DNA of 56,706 nucleotides from an uncultured Woeseia sp. Lineage in GTDB: Bacteria > Pseudomonadota > Gammaproteobacteria > Steroidobacterales > Woeseiaceae. The notes under the pieces were generated by a model, which searched no databases, was not told where the DNA came from, and was given only the letters and a program-made list of their open reading frames with translations. Both the position numbers and the translations under genes were made by a program. The DNA lies in contig CALALV010000189.1 in NCBI GenBank assembly GCA_937925605.1, positions 1 through 56,706 on the forward strand, in the 5' to 3' direction. Positions 7,464-15,180 of this stretch are shown in pieces. How positions within the stretch are numbered: the stretch's first letter is position 1; each line of letters opens with the position of its first letter.

Positions 7464-8290
7464 GCAGCGTGCAGGAAGCCGCGCGGCTGCTCGCGGGCAT
7501 CCCGGGCTGGCAGGGCCGGGCGGCCGAGTTGAGCCCGCTGGCCGGCGCAGGGCAGCGCCGCAGCTTCCTGGTCACGGCGGGCGACGAGCGCTGCGTGCTG
7601 CGCCTCGCGGGGCGGGCCGCCTCCGGCCGCGGGATGGCCGGCGAACTGACCGTGCACGCGCGCGCGGCGAAGGCCGGCATCGCGCCGCGCATCCGCCACG
7701 CCGACCCGGCTCGCGGCCTGCTGCTGACCGACTACGTTGCCGGCACGGCCTGGACCGAGGCGGACCTCGAGGACCCCGGGTCGCTGGCCGAGCTGGCCGT
7801 GCTGCTGCGGCGGCTGCACGCCCTGCCGCCCTGCGGCATCCCCTACGATGCGCGCGCCGCCGCCGAGGCCTATCTCGCCGCGCTGCGCGCGGCCGGACCC
7901 GTGCCGGCGCTCGCCGGGACCTGCCGGCGCATCATCGTCGAGCACGCGCCCTGCGCCCGCCCGGCCTGCTGTCACAACGACCTGGTCGCGCAGAACGTCG
8001 TGCGCGGCACCGCGCTGCAGCTGATCGACTTCGAGTATGCCGGCGACAACGAGCCGCTCTTCGACCTCGCCGGCCTTGCGGGCTGGCACGAGCTCGACGA
8101 CGCGCGCGCCGGCTGGCTGCTCGATGCCTGGGCGGACGGCGCCGGGCGCGCGCTGCGGGCGCGCTTCGCGGCCGAACGGCGCCGTTTCGACGCGATCCAG
8201 TGGCTGTGGCTCGCCGCGCGCGCGTGCGATCAGCCGCAGCCGGCCGACGCGGCCCGCCTGGAGCGCGTCGCCGCGCGCCTCGCGGGCTGA
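7460..8290 (+). CDS. APH/choline-kinase-fold phosphotransferase, probable thiamine kinase
   Basis: This 276-residue protein has the aminoglycoside/choline kinase fold. The catalytic loop is HNDLVAQN (172-179), the metal-binding motif is DFEYAG (190-195), and GAGQRRSFLV (29-38) forms the nucleotide-binding loop. The GTG at 7460 overlaps the permease stop by 4 nt, which fixes the start. Enzymes of this fold phosphorylate small alcohols. Its place after a PnuT-like channel in a TPP-riboswitch operon makes thiamine kinase (ThiK-like, thiamine to thiamine monophosphate) the best call. Phosphorylation would trap imported thiamine, as ribosyl kinases do for PnuC channels. Choline or ethanolamine kinase activity cannot be excluded by sequence alone. 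Confidence 0.8.
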   Translation: MSSVQEAARLLAGIPGWQGRAAELSPLAGAGQRRSFLVTAGDERCVLRLAGRAASGRGMAGELTVHARAAKAGIAPRIRHADPARGLLLTDYVAGTAWTEADLEDPGSLAELAVLLRRLHALPPCGIPYDARAAAEAYLAALRAAGPVPALAGTCRRIIVEHAPCARPACCHNDLVAQNVVRGTALQLIDFEYAGDNEPLFDLAGLAGWHELDDARAGWLLDAWADGAGRALRARFAAERRRFDAIQWLWLAARACDQPQPADAARLERVAARLAG

Positions 8291-9088
8291 CTACCAGCTG
8301 TTGCGCAGCTCGCGCAGGCGCAGGAACACGTCGCGCGGGGTCGGGGATTCGGCGAGTTCGGGAAAGTCCTCGCGCAGCCGTGCGATGACGGCCGGGCTGT
8401 CGAGCCGGAAGAAGGTGTTGACCTCCCGTTCCTCGGCGAGCGTCGAGACGTGCGCGTTCGCCGGGTCCTGCTCCGCGTAGCGTTCCAGCATTTCTCTCGC
8501 GCGCGCGTTGTCCGGCTCGCGGTCGAGCGTGAAGCGCAGGTTGTTCGCGAGGTAGTCGTGGCCCGGGAACAGGCGCACGTCGTCGGGCAGCCGCGCGAGC
8601 TGCTCGCTGAAGGTCGTGTACAGCTCGTCCGGGTGGCCGCCGTTGTGGCAGTTGCCGGCGCCTGCGTTGAACAGCGTGTCGCCGCTGAACAGTGCCGGCG
8701 CATCGCCGTGCGCGAGCAGGCAGATATGGGCCATCGTGTGTCCCGGCGTATCGAGGCACTCGAGTTCGACCGTGCGGCCGACCCGGACCACGTCGCCCGC
8801 GCCGACGCCCCGGTCGACGTTCGGAATGCGCCGCCCGGCGTTGGCGTGCGCGATGAGCCTGGCCCCGGTCGCCGCGATCATGCCCTTGTTGCCGCCGATG
8901 TGGTCGCCGTGCTCGTGCGTGTTCAGCACCTGCGTGACGTCCCAGCCGCGCTGCTCCGCGACCTCGAGGCAGCGCCGGAATTCCAGCGGGTCGATCGCGA
9001 GCGCCTCGCCGGTCTCCGGGCAGGCGACGAGGTAATTGAAATTCCGCAGGCTGTTGCCGGTCCATACCTGTTCGACGAGCATATGCAC
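8291..9088 (-). CDS. gloB: Hydroxyacylglutathione hydrolase (glyoxalase II)
   Basis: The 265-residue product is a metallo-beta-lactamase-fold hydrolase with the binuclear metal motif THEHGDH (57-63), the downstream metal His in TPGHTMAHICL and the segment FPGHDYLANNLRF. The C-terminal helical region after residue 170 is the HAGH substrate domain that binds glutathione. It hydrolyses S-lactoylglutathione to lactate and glutathione in methylglyoxal detoxification. Length matches the family. The gene converges on the thiamine kinase gene with no gap between the two stop codons. The ATG at 9088 is chosen, although a second ATG lies two codons downstream. It is divergent from the M16 peptidase gene. 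Confidence 0.93.
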   Translation of the reverse strand: MHMLVEQVWTGNSLRNFNYLVACPETGEALAIDPLEFRRCLEVAEQRGWDVTQVLNTHEHGDHIGGNKGMIAATGARLIAHANAGRRIPNVDRGVGAGDVVRVGRTVELECLDTPGHTMAHICLLAHGDAPALFSGDTLFNAGAGNCHNGGHPDELYTTFSEQLARLPDDVRLFPGHDYLANNLRFTLDREPDNARAREMLERYAEQDPANAHVSTLAEEREVNTFFRLDSPAVIARLREDFPELAESPTPRDVFLRLRELRNSW

Positions 9089-9173
9089 GATCTCCGGGAC
9101 GCCGCGCTGTACCGCGCGCGGCTGCCTGGCTTAAGCTTCCGGCCGCGCAGGCGGCCTACACGATGGAGGAACG

Positions 9174-12104
9174 ATGTTCAGGAACCCGATTGTCGCGATC
9201 ACGGTAGCCCTGCTGGCCGCCGCTTGCAACGGCGGTCCCGGCGACGAAGCCGCGGGCAGCGCGCAGCCCCCGCCCGCCGCCGACGGCGTGTTCGCGATGC
9301 CCTACCTGGCGCGCGATCTCGACAACGGGCTGCGCGTCATCATCGTGCCGACGGACTACCCGGATATCGTCTCCCTGCAGATCCCGATACAGACCGGTTC
9401 GCGCAACGAAATCGAGCCCGGCAAGTCGGGCTTCGCGCATTTCTTCGAGCACATGATGTTTCGCGGCACGGAGAAATACCCGGCGGACGAGTACCTCGCG
9501 ATCCTGAAGAAGGCCGGCGCGAAGCAGAACGCCTACACGACCGACGACTTCACGAATTACTACATCGACTTCACGAAGGACGATCTCGAGAAAGTCATCG
9601 AGATCGAGGCCGACCGCTTCATGAACCTGTCCTACGGCGAGGACGTGTTCCGTACCGAGGCTCTGGCCGTCAAGGGCGAGTACCTCAAGAACTATTCCAA
9701 CCCTACCTCGAAGGCTTTCGAGCGACTGCGCGAACTCGCGTTCGACGTGCACACTTACGAGCACACGACGATGGGTTTTCTCGAGGACATCGAGCAGATG
9801 CCCGAGCAGTACGAATATTCGAAGGTCTTCTTCGATCGCTGGTACCGCCCGGAGAAGACCGCGATCATCCTGGTCGGGGATCTCGACCCGGAACGGACCT
9901 TCGAGCTGGTCGAGCGCTACTGGGGCGACTGGAAGCGCGGCGACTACGCCGCCGACATCCCGGCCGAGCCGCCCCTCGACGGGCCGCGCTTCGAACACAT
10001 CCGCTGGGACGCGGAGACCCAGCCGTGGATCCTGACGGGCTTCCGCGGGCCGGCCTTCGACCCGGAGCAGCCCGACATGCCGGCGATCGACGTCATCGCC
10101 TCGCTGTATTTCTCGAACTCGTCCGACCTGTACCGCGAGCTCGTCGTCGAACAGCAGAGCGTTGACCAGCTGCTGACCTACTTCCCGGACCGCGAGGACC
10201 CGAACGTGCTGCTCGTCTACGCGCGCCTGACGGATGCGCGGCACGCCGACGACGTCGAGCGCGCGATCCGCGAGACGCTCGCCACGGCGCGCAGCACGCC
10301 GGTGTCGGCCGCGCGCCTGGCCGAGACCCGCTCGCGCCTGAAGTACGCGTTCACGGGCAATCTCGACAATTCGCGCGCCATCGCCGCGATGCTCGCCGGC
10401 TATGTCCGATTCGAGCGCACGCCGGAGACGGTCAATCGCCTCTACGCGAGCTACGACGCGCTGACGCCGGAGATCGTGCGCGAGGTCGCGAACCACTATT
10501 TCACGGACTCGCGCCGGGTGACGGTGACGCTGTCGAACGGCCCGGCACTGGGCGGGATCGACGGCAACGCCTCTATCGACGCGCTGGTCGAGCCGCGGGC
10601 GGCCGAGGCTGCGGCCGCCGACGCGCCCCCGATCGAGCCGCTGCCGCCGGTCGCGAGTAGCGGCGAGTCGCGGCCGCTGGCGCTCGTCACGCAGCCGTCC
10701 GACAGCGCCGCGCTGGTCGACGTGTCCTTCCTGTTTCGCGTCGGTGCCGCCTACGATCCGCCCGGCAAGCGCGGGCTGGCCGCGCTGACGGCGGCCATGC
10801 TGACCGATGCCGGGTCCGAGGCATTGTCGATCGACGCGATTAACGCGGCGATGTACCCGATCGCGTCCGGATTCACCGCGCAGGTCGACAAGGAGATGAC
10901 GCGCCTCGCGGGGCAGGTGCATCGCGACAACCTGGAGACCTGGTACCGGCTGGCGAGCGGCCAGCTGCTGACGCCGGCCTTCCGCGAGTCCGACTTCCGC
11001 CGCGTGCGCATGCAGCTCGTCAACAGCGTGCGCACGAGCCTGGTCGCGAACAACGACGAGGAACTGGCGAAGGAGCTGCTGTACGCCGAGATCTACGGCG
11101 ACACGCACCCGTACGGCTGGCCAAACGCCGGCGAGAGCGACGACCTCGCGGCACTGACGCTCGACGACGTGCGCGACTTCTACCGCCGCCACTACACGCT
11201 CGCGAACCTGACCGTCGGCCTGGCCGGCGGTTATCCGGGCGCGTTTCCCGCGCGCCTGGCCGGGGACCTGCAGCGCCTGCCGGCGGGGCAGGCCGTCGCG
11301 CCGGAGATCCCGCCGCCGCCCGCCGCGGGCGCTAACCGCGCGCTGATCGTGCATAAAGAGACCCCGGCGGTCGCCGTGTCCTTCGGCTTCCCGATCGAGC
11401 TTACGCGCGGCGATCCGGACTGGGTCGCGCTGTGGCTGGTGCGCTCGTGGCTCGGCGAGCACCGCAGCTCCTCGGGCCAGCTGTACAAGGAACTGCGCGA
11501 GGCACGCGGCATGAACTACGGCAATTACGCCTACGTCGAGTACTTTCCGCGTGGCATGTTCCAGATGCAGCCGGACACGAATCTCGGCCGCCAGGAGCAG
11601 ATTTTCCAGGTCTGGCTGCGGCCGCTGCGCTCCAATGGCGACGCGCATTTCGCGGCGCGCGCCGCCGTGCACGAACTCGACCGCCTGCTCGAGGGCGGCA
11701 TGAGCGAAGAGGCCTTCGAGGCGACGCGCAGCTACCTCGCGAAGAACGTGGCGCTGCTGACCGACGGGCAATCGCGGCGGCTGGGCTACGCGCTCGACAG
11801 CCGCTACTACGGCATCGAGGATTTCAGCGACTACGTGCGCGCCGGCCTCGAGCGGCTGACGCTGGCGGACGTCAACCGCGTGATCCGCGAGCAATTGCGG
11901 ACCGACGGGCTCGCCTTCGTGTTCGTCACGCGCGACGCGGCCGGCCTGGCCGGGCGACTCGCGGCCGACCAGCCGTCGCCGCTCGCTTACGACGCCGACA
12001 TGCCGGCCGCCGTGACCGACCGGGACCGCGTGATCCAGGCCCTGCCGCTGCCGTTCGGGGACGACGACATCGAGGTCGTCGATGCCGCGGCCGTCTTCCG
12101 CTGA
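9174..12104 (+). CDS. M16-family zinc metallopeptidase lipoprotein, two-domain
   Basis: The 976-residue product begins with a lipoprotein signal whose lipobox LLAAAC ends at Cys18. It is therefore an exported, membrane-anchored enzyme. The N-terminal M16 unit carries the inverted zinc motif HFFEH (89-93), with the downstream zinc Glu in EALAVKGEY. The C-terminal half repeats the M16 fold without a zinc motif, as in PqqL- and pitrilysin-like peptidases. A Pro/Ala-rich linker at about 460-490 joins the halves. These clamshell proteases degrade peptides of limited size in the periplasm. No pqq genes are nearby, so a PQQ role is not implied. SD-like GGAGGAA precedes the ATG by a few nt. Confidence 0.93.
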   Translation: MFRNPIVAITVALLAAACNGGPGDEAAGSAQPPPAADGVFAMPYLARDLDNGLRVIIVPTDYPDIVSLQIPIQTGSRNEIEPGKSGFAHFFEHMMFRGTEKYPADEYLAILKKAGAKQNAYTTDDFTNYYIDFTKDDLEKVIEIEADRFMNLSYGEDVFRTEALAVKGEYLKNYSNPTSKAFERLRELAFDVHTYEHTTMGFLEDIEQMPEQYEYSKVFFDRWYRPEKTAIILVGDLDPERTFELVERYWGDWKRGDYAADIPAEPPLDGPRFEHIRWDAETQPWILTGFRGPAFDPEQPDMPAIDVIASLYFSNSSDLYRELVVEQQSVDQLLTYFPDREDPNVLLVYARLTDARHADDVERAIRETLATARSTPVSAARLAETRSRLKYAFTGNLDNSRAIAAMLAGYVRFERTPETVNRLYASYDALTPEIVREVANHYFTDSRRVTVTLSNGPALGGIDGNASIDALVEPRAAEAAAADAPPIEPLPPVASSGESRPLALVTQPSDSAALVDVSFLFRVGAAYDPPGKRGLAALTAAMLTDAGSEALSIDAINAAMYPIASGFTAQVDKEMTRLAGQVHRDNLETWYRLASGQLLTPAFRESDFRRVRMQLVNSVRTSLVANNDEELAKELLYAEIYGDTHPYGWPNAGESDDLAALTLDDVRDFYRRHYTLANLTVGLAGGYPGAFPARLAGDLQRLPAGQAVAPEIPPPPAAGANRALIVHKETPAVAVSFGFPIELTRGDPDWVALWLVRSWLGEHRSSSGQLYKELREARGMNYGNYAYVEYFPRGMFQMQPDTNLGRQEQIFQVWLRPLRSNGDAHFAARAAVHELDRLLEGGMSEEAFEATRSYLAKNVALLTDGQSRRLGYALDSRYYGIEDFSDYVRAGLERLTLADVNRVIREQLRTDGLAFVFVTRDAAGLAGRLAADQPSPLAYDADMPAAVTDRDRVIQALPLPFGDDDIEVVDAAAVFR

Positions 12105-12318
12105 CGCGCCGGCCGCGCGCGGCGGTCGATGGCCAAAAACAGTCCGGTCCGGACCGGATCGCACCTTGCCTGCGGGCGGGTACGGCAAGTCCTTGAATTG
12201 TCGGAGCGACCGTCGCAACTGCCGTCGATATCCGTGGCGTGGACGCTACAATTTTTCCGGAATTGTGGTCCGAAATCGCCAATACAAGGCCGTGATTGAC
12301 ATTGCATGGGGGTTTTGC

Positions 12319-12465
12319 CATTTTCGTCCGCAGCCGGGCGTCGTGTATTCACAACAGCAGGCCCGGAAAGATGACACCTTCAGGCACCGCTTGGCGGGGG
12401 ATGGCAAGTCCAGGCACGCGCACTGAGGATGGAACGGCGGCTCCCTCGCGGAGCCGCTTTTTTTT
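12319..12465 (+). ncRNA. Candidate small RNA or 3' UTR transcript ending at a terminator
   Basis: A TTGACA box (12296-12301) lies 17 bp before CATTTT (12319-12324), a poor -10 that keeps the key second A and last T. A transcript from about 12331 would run about 135 nt to the intrinsic terminator and contains no credible open frame. The alternative is simply a long trailer of the peptidase mRNA. I do not recognise a known RNA family in it. Confidence 0.25.
12437..12465 (+). terminator. Rho-independent terminator
   Basis: An 8-bp perfect stem GCGGCTCC / GGAGCCGC (12437-12444, 12450-12457) with a CTCGC loop is followed directly by eight T residues (12458-12465). The orientation is plus strand. 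It therefore ends either the peptidase transcript, 330 bp upstream, or an independent short RNA, and it insulates the convergent coxL-like gene. Confidence 0.9.
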
Positions 12466-12474
12466 GGCCGGCGT

Positions 12475-14763
12475 TCAGCCCGCCTCGCGCAGCGCCCGCC
12501 ACAGCCGCTGCGGCGTCAGGGGCATGTCGAGCTGCTCGATGCCGCGCCCGGCGAGGGCGTCCAGCACGGCATTGACCAGCGCCGGCGTCGCGCCGATCGT
12601 GCCGGCCTCGCCGGCGCCCTTGACGCCCAGCGGGTTGCGCGGCGAGGGCACTTCCCGGTAGCGGAAGTCGACCGCCGGCATGCGGTCGCCGCGCGGCATT
12701 CCGTAGTCCATGAACGTTGCCGTCTGCAATTGCCCGCTGTCCTCGTCGTAGCGGGCGTGCTCGCAGAGCGCCTGGCCCAGGCCCTGCGCGACGCCGCCGA
12801 CGATCTGCCCCTCGAGCAGCAGCGGGTTCAGCACGGTGCCTACGTCGTCCTCGATCGTGTAGCGCAGCACCTCGACGTCACCCGTGGCGGGATCCACCTC
12901 GACCTCGCAGACGTGGCAACCGTTCGGAAACGTCCCGCCCTCGCTCGGTTCGAAGCGCCCGCTCGCGGCGAGCCCGGGGCTGACACCGTCCGGCAGCGCG
13001 TCGCCGAAGGAAGCGGCCGCGACCTCGGCGAGCGCGACGCTGGCCGACGCGCCCTGGTAGCGGCCGTGCGCGTAGTCGAGCGTCGCGGCGGCGCAGGCGA
13101 GCAGCGCGGCCGCAAGCGGGCGGCCCTGCTCGATCAGCGCCTCGGCGGCGCGATGCAGTGCCGAGCCGGCGATGGCCATCGAGCGCGAGCCGTTCGTGCC
13201 GCGCCCGCTCGGCACGCTTGCCGTGTCGCCCTGCACGAGGTCGACCCCTGCCGGATCGATGCCGAGCACGCCGGCGACGATCTGCGGGTAGGCGGTCTCG
13301 TGCCCCTGGCCGGTCGACTGCGTGCCGGCGGTCGCCAGCAGCCGGCCCGCGCGGTCGAACACGAGGCGCGTCTCCTCGTCGCCGAAGGCCGAGCAGATCT
13401 CGACGTAGCTCGCGAAGCCCAGCCCGCGCAGCCGCCCGCGGGCGCGGCTCTCGTCGCGACGCGCGGCAAAGCCGGCGGCGTCCGCGCGCTCCAGCGCCGC
13501 GTCGAGGATGGCCGTGTAGTCGCCGGAATCGTAGCTGCGACCGGTCGCGGTCGTGTACGGAAACTGTTCCGGCCTGATGAAATTGCGCCGCCTCAGTTCC
13601 GCGCGGTCGATGCCGAGCTGGCGCGCGGCCCGGTCGACCAGGCGCTCGACGAGGTAGGCGGCTTCAGGCCGGCCGGCGCCGCGGTAGGCGTCGGTCGGGA
13701 CCGTGTTGGTCAGGACGTTGTGCACGGTCACGTGCGCGACCGGGATCGCGTAGCAGCCGGTCGTCATGCAGGCGCCGAACCACGGGATCAGCGGCCCGGC
13801 CTGGGAACAGTACGCGCCGATATTCGCGTTGATGTCCGCGCGCATCGCGATGAAGCGGCCGTCGGCGTCGAGTGCCAGTTCCGCGCGGCTCAGGTGATCG
13901 CGGCCGTGCAGGTCCGCGAGGAAGCTCTCGCTGCGGTCGGCCGTCCACTTGACCGGTCTCTCGAGCTCGCGGGCCGCGAACACGGCGACGACCGTCTCGC
14001 ATTGCAGGAAAAACTTGAGCCCGAAGCCGCCGCCGACGTCCGGGCAGACGACCCGCAGCCTGTCCGGGTCCAGGTCGACGCAGGCGAGGATGCGTTCGCG
14101 CAGCGGGTGCACGCCCTGGCAGCCCTGGTACACGGTCAGCGTGCCGTCGTCGCGGTCGAAGACCGCGTTGGTCGCGCGCGGCTCCATCGCGACCGGGGCC
14201 ACGCGGTTGTTGACCAGCTCGATAGCGACCGTGTGCGCGGCCTCGCGGAAGGCCGCGTCGGTGGCGTCGGCGTCGCCGTAGCCCGCGCTGCCGAAGACGT
14301 TTCCGTCTACGTCGTCGTGCACCCGTTCTGCGTCCGTGGCGAGCGCGGCCCGCAGGCCCACCACGGCCGGGCGCTCGTCGACGTCGAACTCGATCGCCTC
14401 GGCGGCGTCGCGCGCGGCCAGCGGTGAGTCGGCGACGACGGCCGCAACCGGTTCGCCGACGTAGCGCACGCGGTCGCGCGCGAGCGGCGGCTGGCGCCGG
14501 GGTTCGGGACCCTGGCCACCGGGCAGGCCTGCGCCGGGCACGTCGCGCACGCCGGCGGCGGGAAGGCTCGCGCCTGTATAGGTCGCGAGCACGCCCGGCA
14601 TCCCTCGCGCCGCCTCGGTGTCGAGCGTCGTGATGTCGCCGTGCGCGTACGGGGAGCGCAGCAGGTACAGCCAGGCCTGCCCCGGGAAGCGCAGATCGTC
14701 GGTGTACCGGCCCTTGCCGGTGATGAAGCGTTCGTCTTCGCGGCGGCGCAGGGATTCGGCCAC
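12475..14763 (-). CDS. Molybdopterin-binding large subunit, CoxL form-II-like (xanthine dehydrogenase family)
   Basis: The 762-residue product spans the full large subunit of the xanthine dehydrogenase/CO dehydrogenase family: the a/b hammerhead domain (about 15-130) followed by the two molybdopterin-binding domains, with GGGFG at 244-248. The active-site loop reads AYRGAGR (359-365), the form II signature, not the AYxCSFR of true aerobic CO dehydrogenase. The C-terminal GVKGAGEAGT supplies the conserved catalytic Glu. The enzyme should hydroxylate a heterocycle, aldehyde or similar substrate using water. No FAD (CoxM) or 2Fe-2S (CoxS) subunit gene is adjacent, which is unusual because they are normally co-transcribed. 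The gene stands alone, converging on the peptidase side and divergent from the symporter genes. Confidence 0.9.
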   Translation of the reverse strand: MAESLRRREDERFITGKGRYTDDLRFPGQAWLYLLRSPYAHGDITTLDTEAARGMPGVLATYTGASLPAAGVRDVPGAGLPGGQGPEPRRQPPLARDRVRYVGEPVAAVVADSPLAARDAAEAIEFDVDERPAVVGLRAALATDAERVHDDVDGNVFGSAGYGDADATDAAFREAAHTVAIELVNNRVAPVAMEPRATNAVFDRDDGTLTVYQGCQGVHPLRERILACVDLDPDRLRVVCPDVGGGFGLKFFLQCETVVAVFAARELERPVKWTADRSESFLADLHGRDHLSRAELALDADGRFIAMRADINANIGAYCSQAGPLIPWFGACMTTGCYAIPVAHVTVHNVLTNTVPTDAYRGAGRPEAAYLVERLVDRAARQLGIDRAELRRRNFIRPEQFPYTTATGRSYDSGDYTAILDAALERADAAGFAARRDESRARGRLRGLGFASYVEICSAFGDEETRLVFDRAGRLLATAGTQSTGQGHETAYPQIVAGVLGIDPAGVDLVQGDTASVPSGRGTNGSRSMAIAGSALHRAAEALIEQGRPLAAALLACAAATLDYAHGRYQGASASVALAEVAAASFGDALPDGVSPGLAASGRFEPSEGGTFPNGCHVCEVEVDPATGDVEVLRYTIEDDVGTVLNPLLLEGQIVGGVAQGLGQALCEHARYDEDSGQLQTATFMDYGMPRGDRMPAVDFRYREVPSPRNPLGVKGAGEAGTIGATPALVNAVLDALAGRGIEQLDMPLTPQRLWRALREAG

Positions 14764-14845
14764 GGTTGCCTCTGTCGGCTGCGGGAGCAGCGGGAATTCT
14801 GCGGCGCGCGGGCCGCCTTTTCAAACCCGTGCCCGCTCAGCGGCC

Positions 14846-14874
14846 GTGAATATTCAACGCCGCTTTGCTAGATT
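14846..14874 (+). promoter_or_regulatory. Possible promoter of the DUF4212-symporter operon
   Basis: GTGAAT (14846-14851) and TAGATT (14869-14874) are 17 bp apart, about 40 bp upstream of the DUF4212 ATG. A 10-bp palindrome TGAATATTCA (14847-14856) overlaps the -35. The -35 is weak, so this is a suggestion only. Confidence 0.35.
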
Positions 14875-14910
14875 CGGGTCCCCGGAACAACAACGACGAC
14901 GCGGGGCTCC

Positions 14911-15171
14911 ATGAAACCCGAACAACGCGCGGCCTACTGGCGCGCCAACCTGCGCCTGCTCGCGGGCTGCATGCTCGTCTGGTTCGTCGTCTCCTACGGC
15001 TTCGGCATCCTGCTCGTCGAACCGCTGAACCGCATCGTCATCGGCGGTTTCCCGCTCGGCTTCTGGTTTGCCCAGCAGGGCGCGATCTACGTCTTCGTGG
15101 TGCTGATCTTCTTCTACGCCTGGCGCATGAACCGAATCGACCGGCAGTACGACGTGCACGAGGACGACTGA
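14911..15171 (+). CDS. DUF4212 small subunit of a sodium/solute symporter
   Basis: This 86-residue protein has two hydrophobic helices (about 14-35 and 48-70) separated by the short loop EPLNRIVIGGFPLGFW, and ends in a charged tail. It matches the DUF4212 (TIGR03647) family, which is almost always encoded directly before a VC_2705-type sodium:solute symporter, as it is here with a 9-nt gap. The helix spacing and the motif FGFWFAQQGAIYVFV-like segment near 50-65 are typical. It is thought to act as a small subunit or assembly partner of the symporter; direct evidence for that role is limited. Confidence 0.9.
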   Translation: MKPEQRAAYWRANLRLLAGCMLVWFVVSYGFGILLVEPLNRIVIGGFPLGFWFAQQGAIYVFVVLIFFYAWRMNRIDRQYDVHEDD

Positions 15172-15180
15172 GCCCGCGCC

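Larger units (their letters stand above)
12105..12474. other. 370-bp gap without a protein gene, rich in dyads
   Basis: No frame here looks like a real protein. The gap holds a perfect 16-bp palindrome (12143-12158, TCCGGTCCGGACCGGA) close to the peptidase stop. Further on are an inverted repeat ACAATT-N7-AATTGT (12248-12266), a TTGACA box (12296-12301) and a strong plus-strand terminator (12437-12465). Base composition is less G+C-rich between 12240 and 12330 than in the flanking genes. A regulated short transcript or a long 3' untranslated region would both fit. Confidence 0.6.

Noticed and set aside
9174..12104. PqqL/PQQ biosynthesis peptidase
   Set aside because: It is an M16 protein, but no pqq genes are nearby and it is an exported lipoprotein.
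9156..12218. Minus-strand open frame of about 1020 codons opposite the M16 peptidase
   Set aside because: It is a by-product of high G+C: Arg/Val/Gly/His-rich, no domain, and exactly opposite a gene with clear zinc motif and lipobox.
12319..12465. CsrB/RsmY-type titrating RNA
   Set aside because: Only three or four GGA triplets occur and not in repeated hairpin loops, too few for that RNA class, despite the CsrA paralogue in the window.
12475..14763. True aerobic CO dehydrogenase
   Set aside because: The active-site loop is AYRGAGR (form II), not AYxCSFR, and CoxM/CoxS genes are missing.
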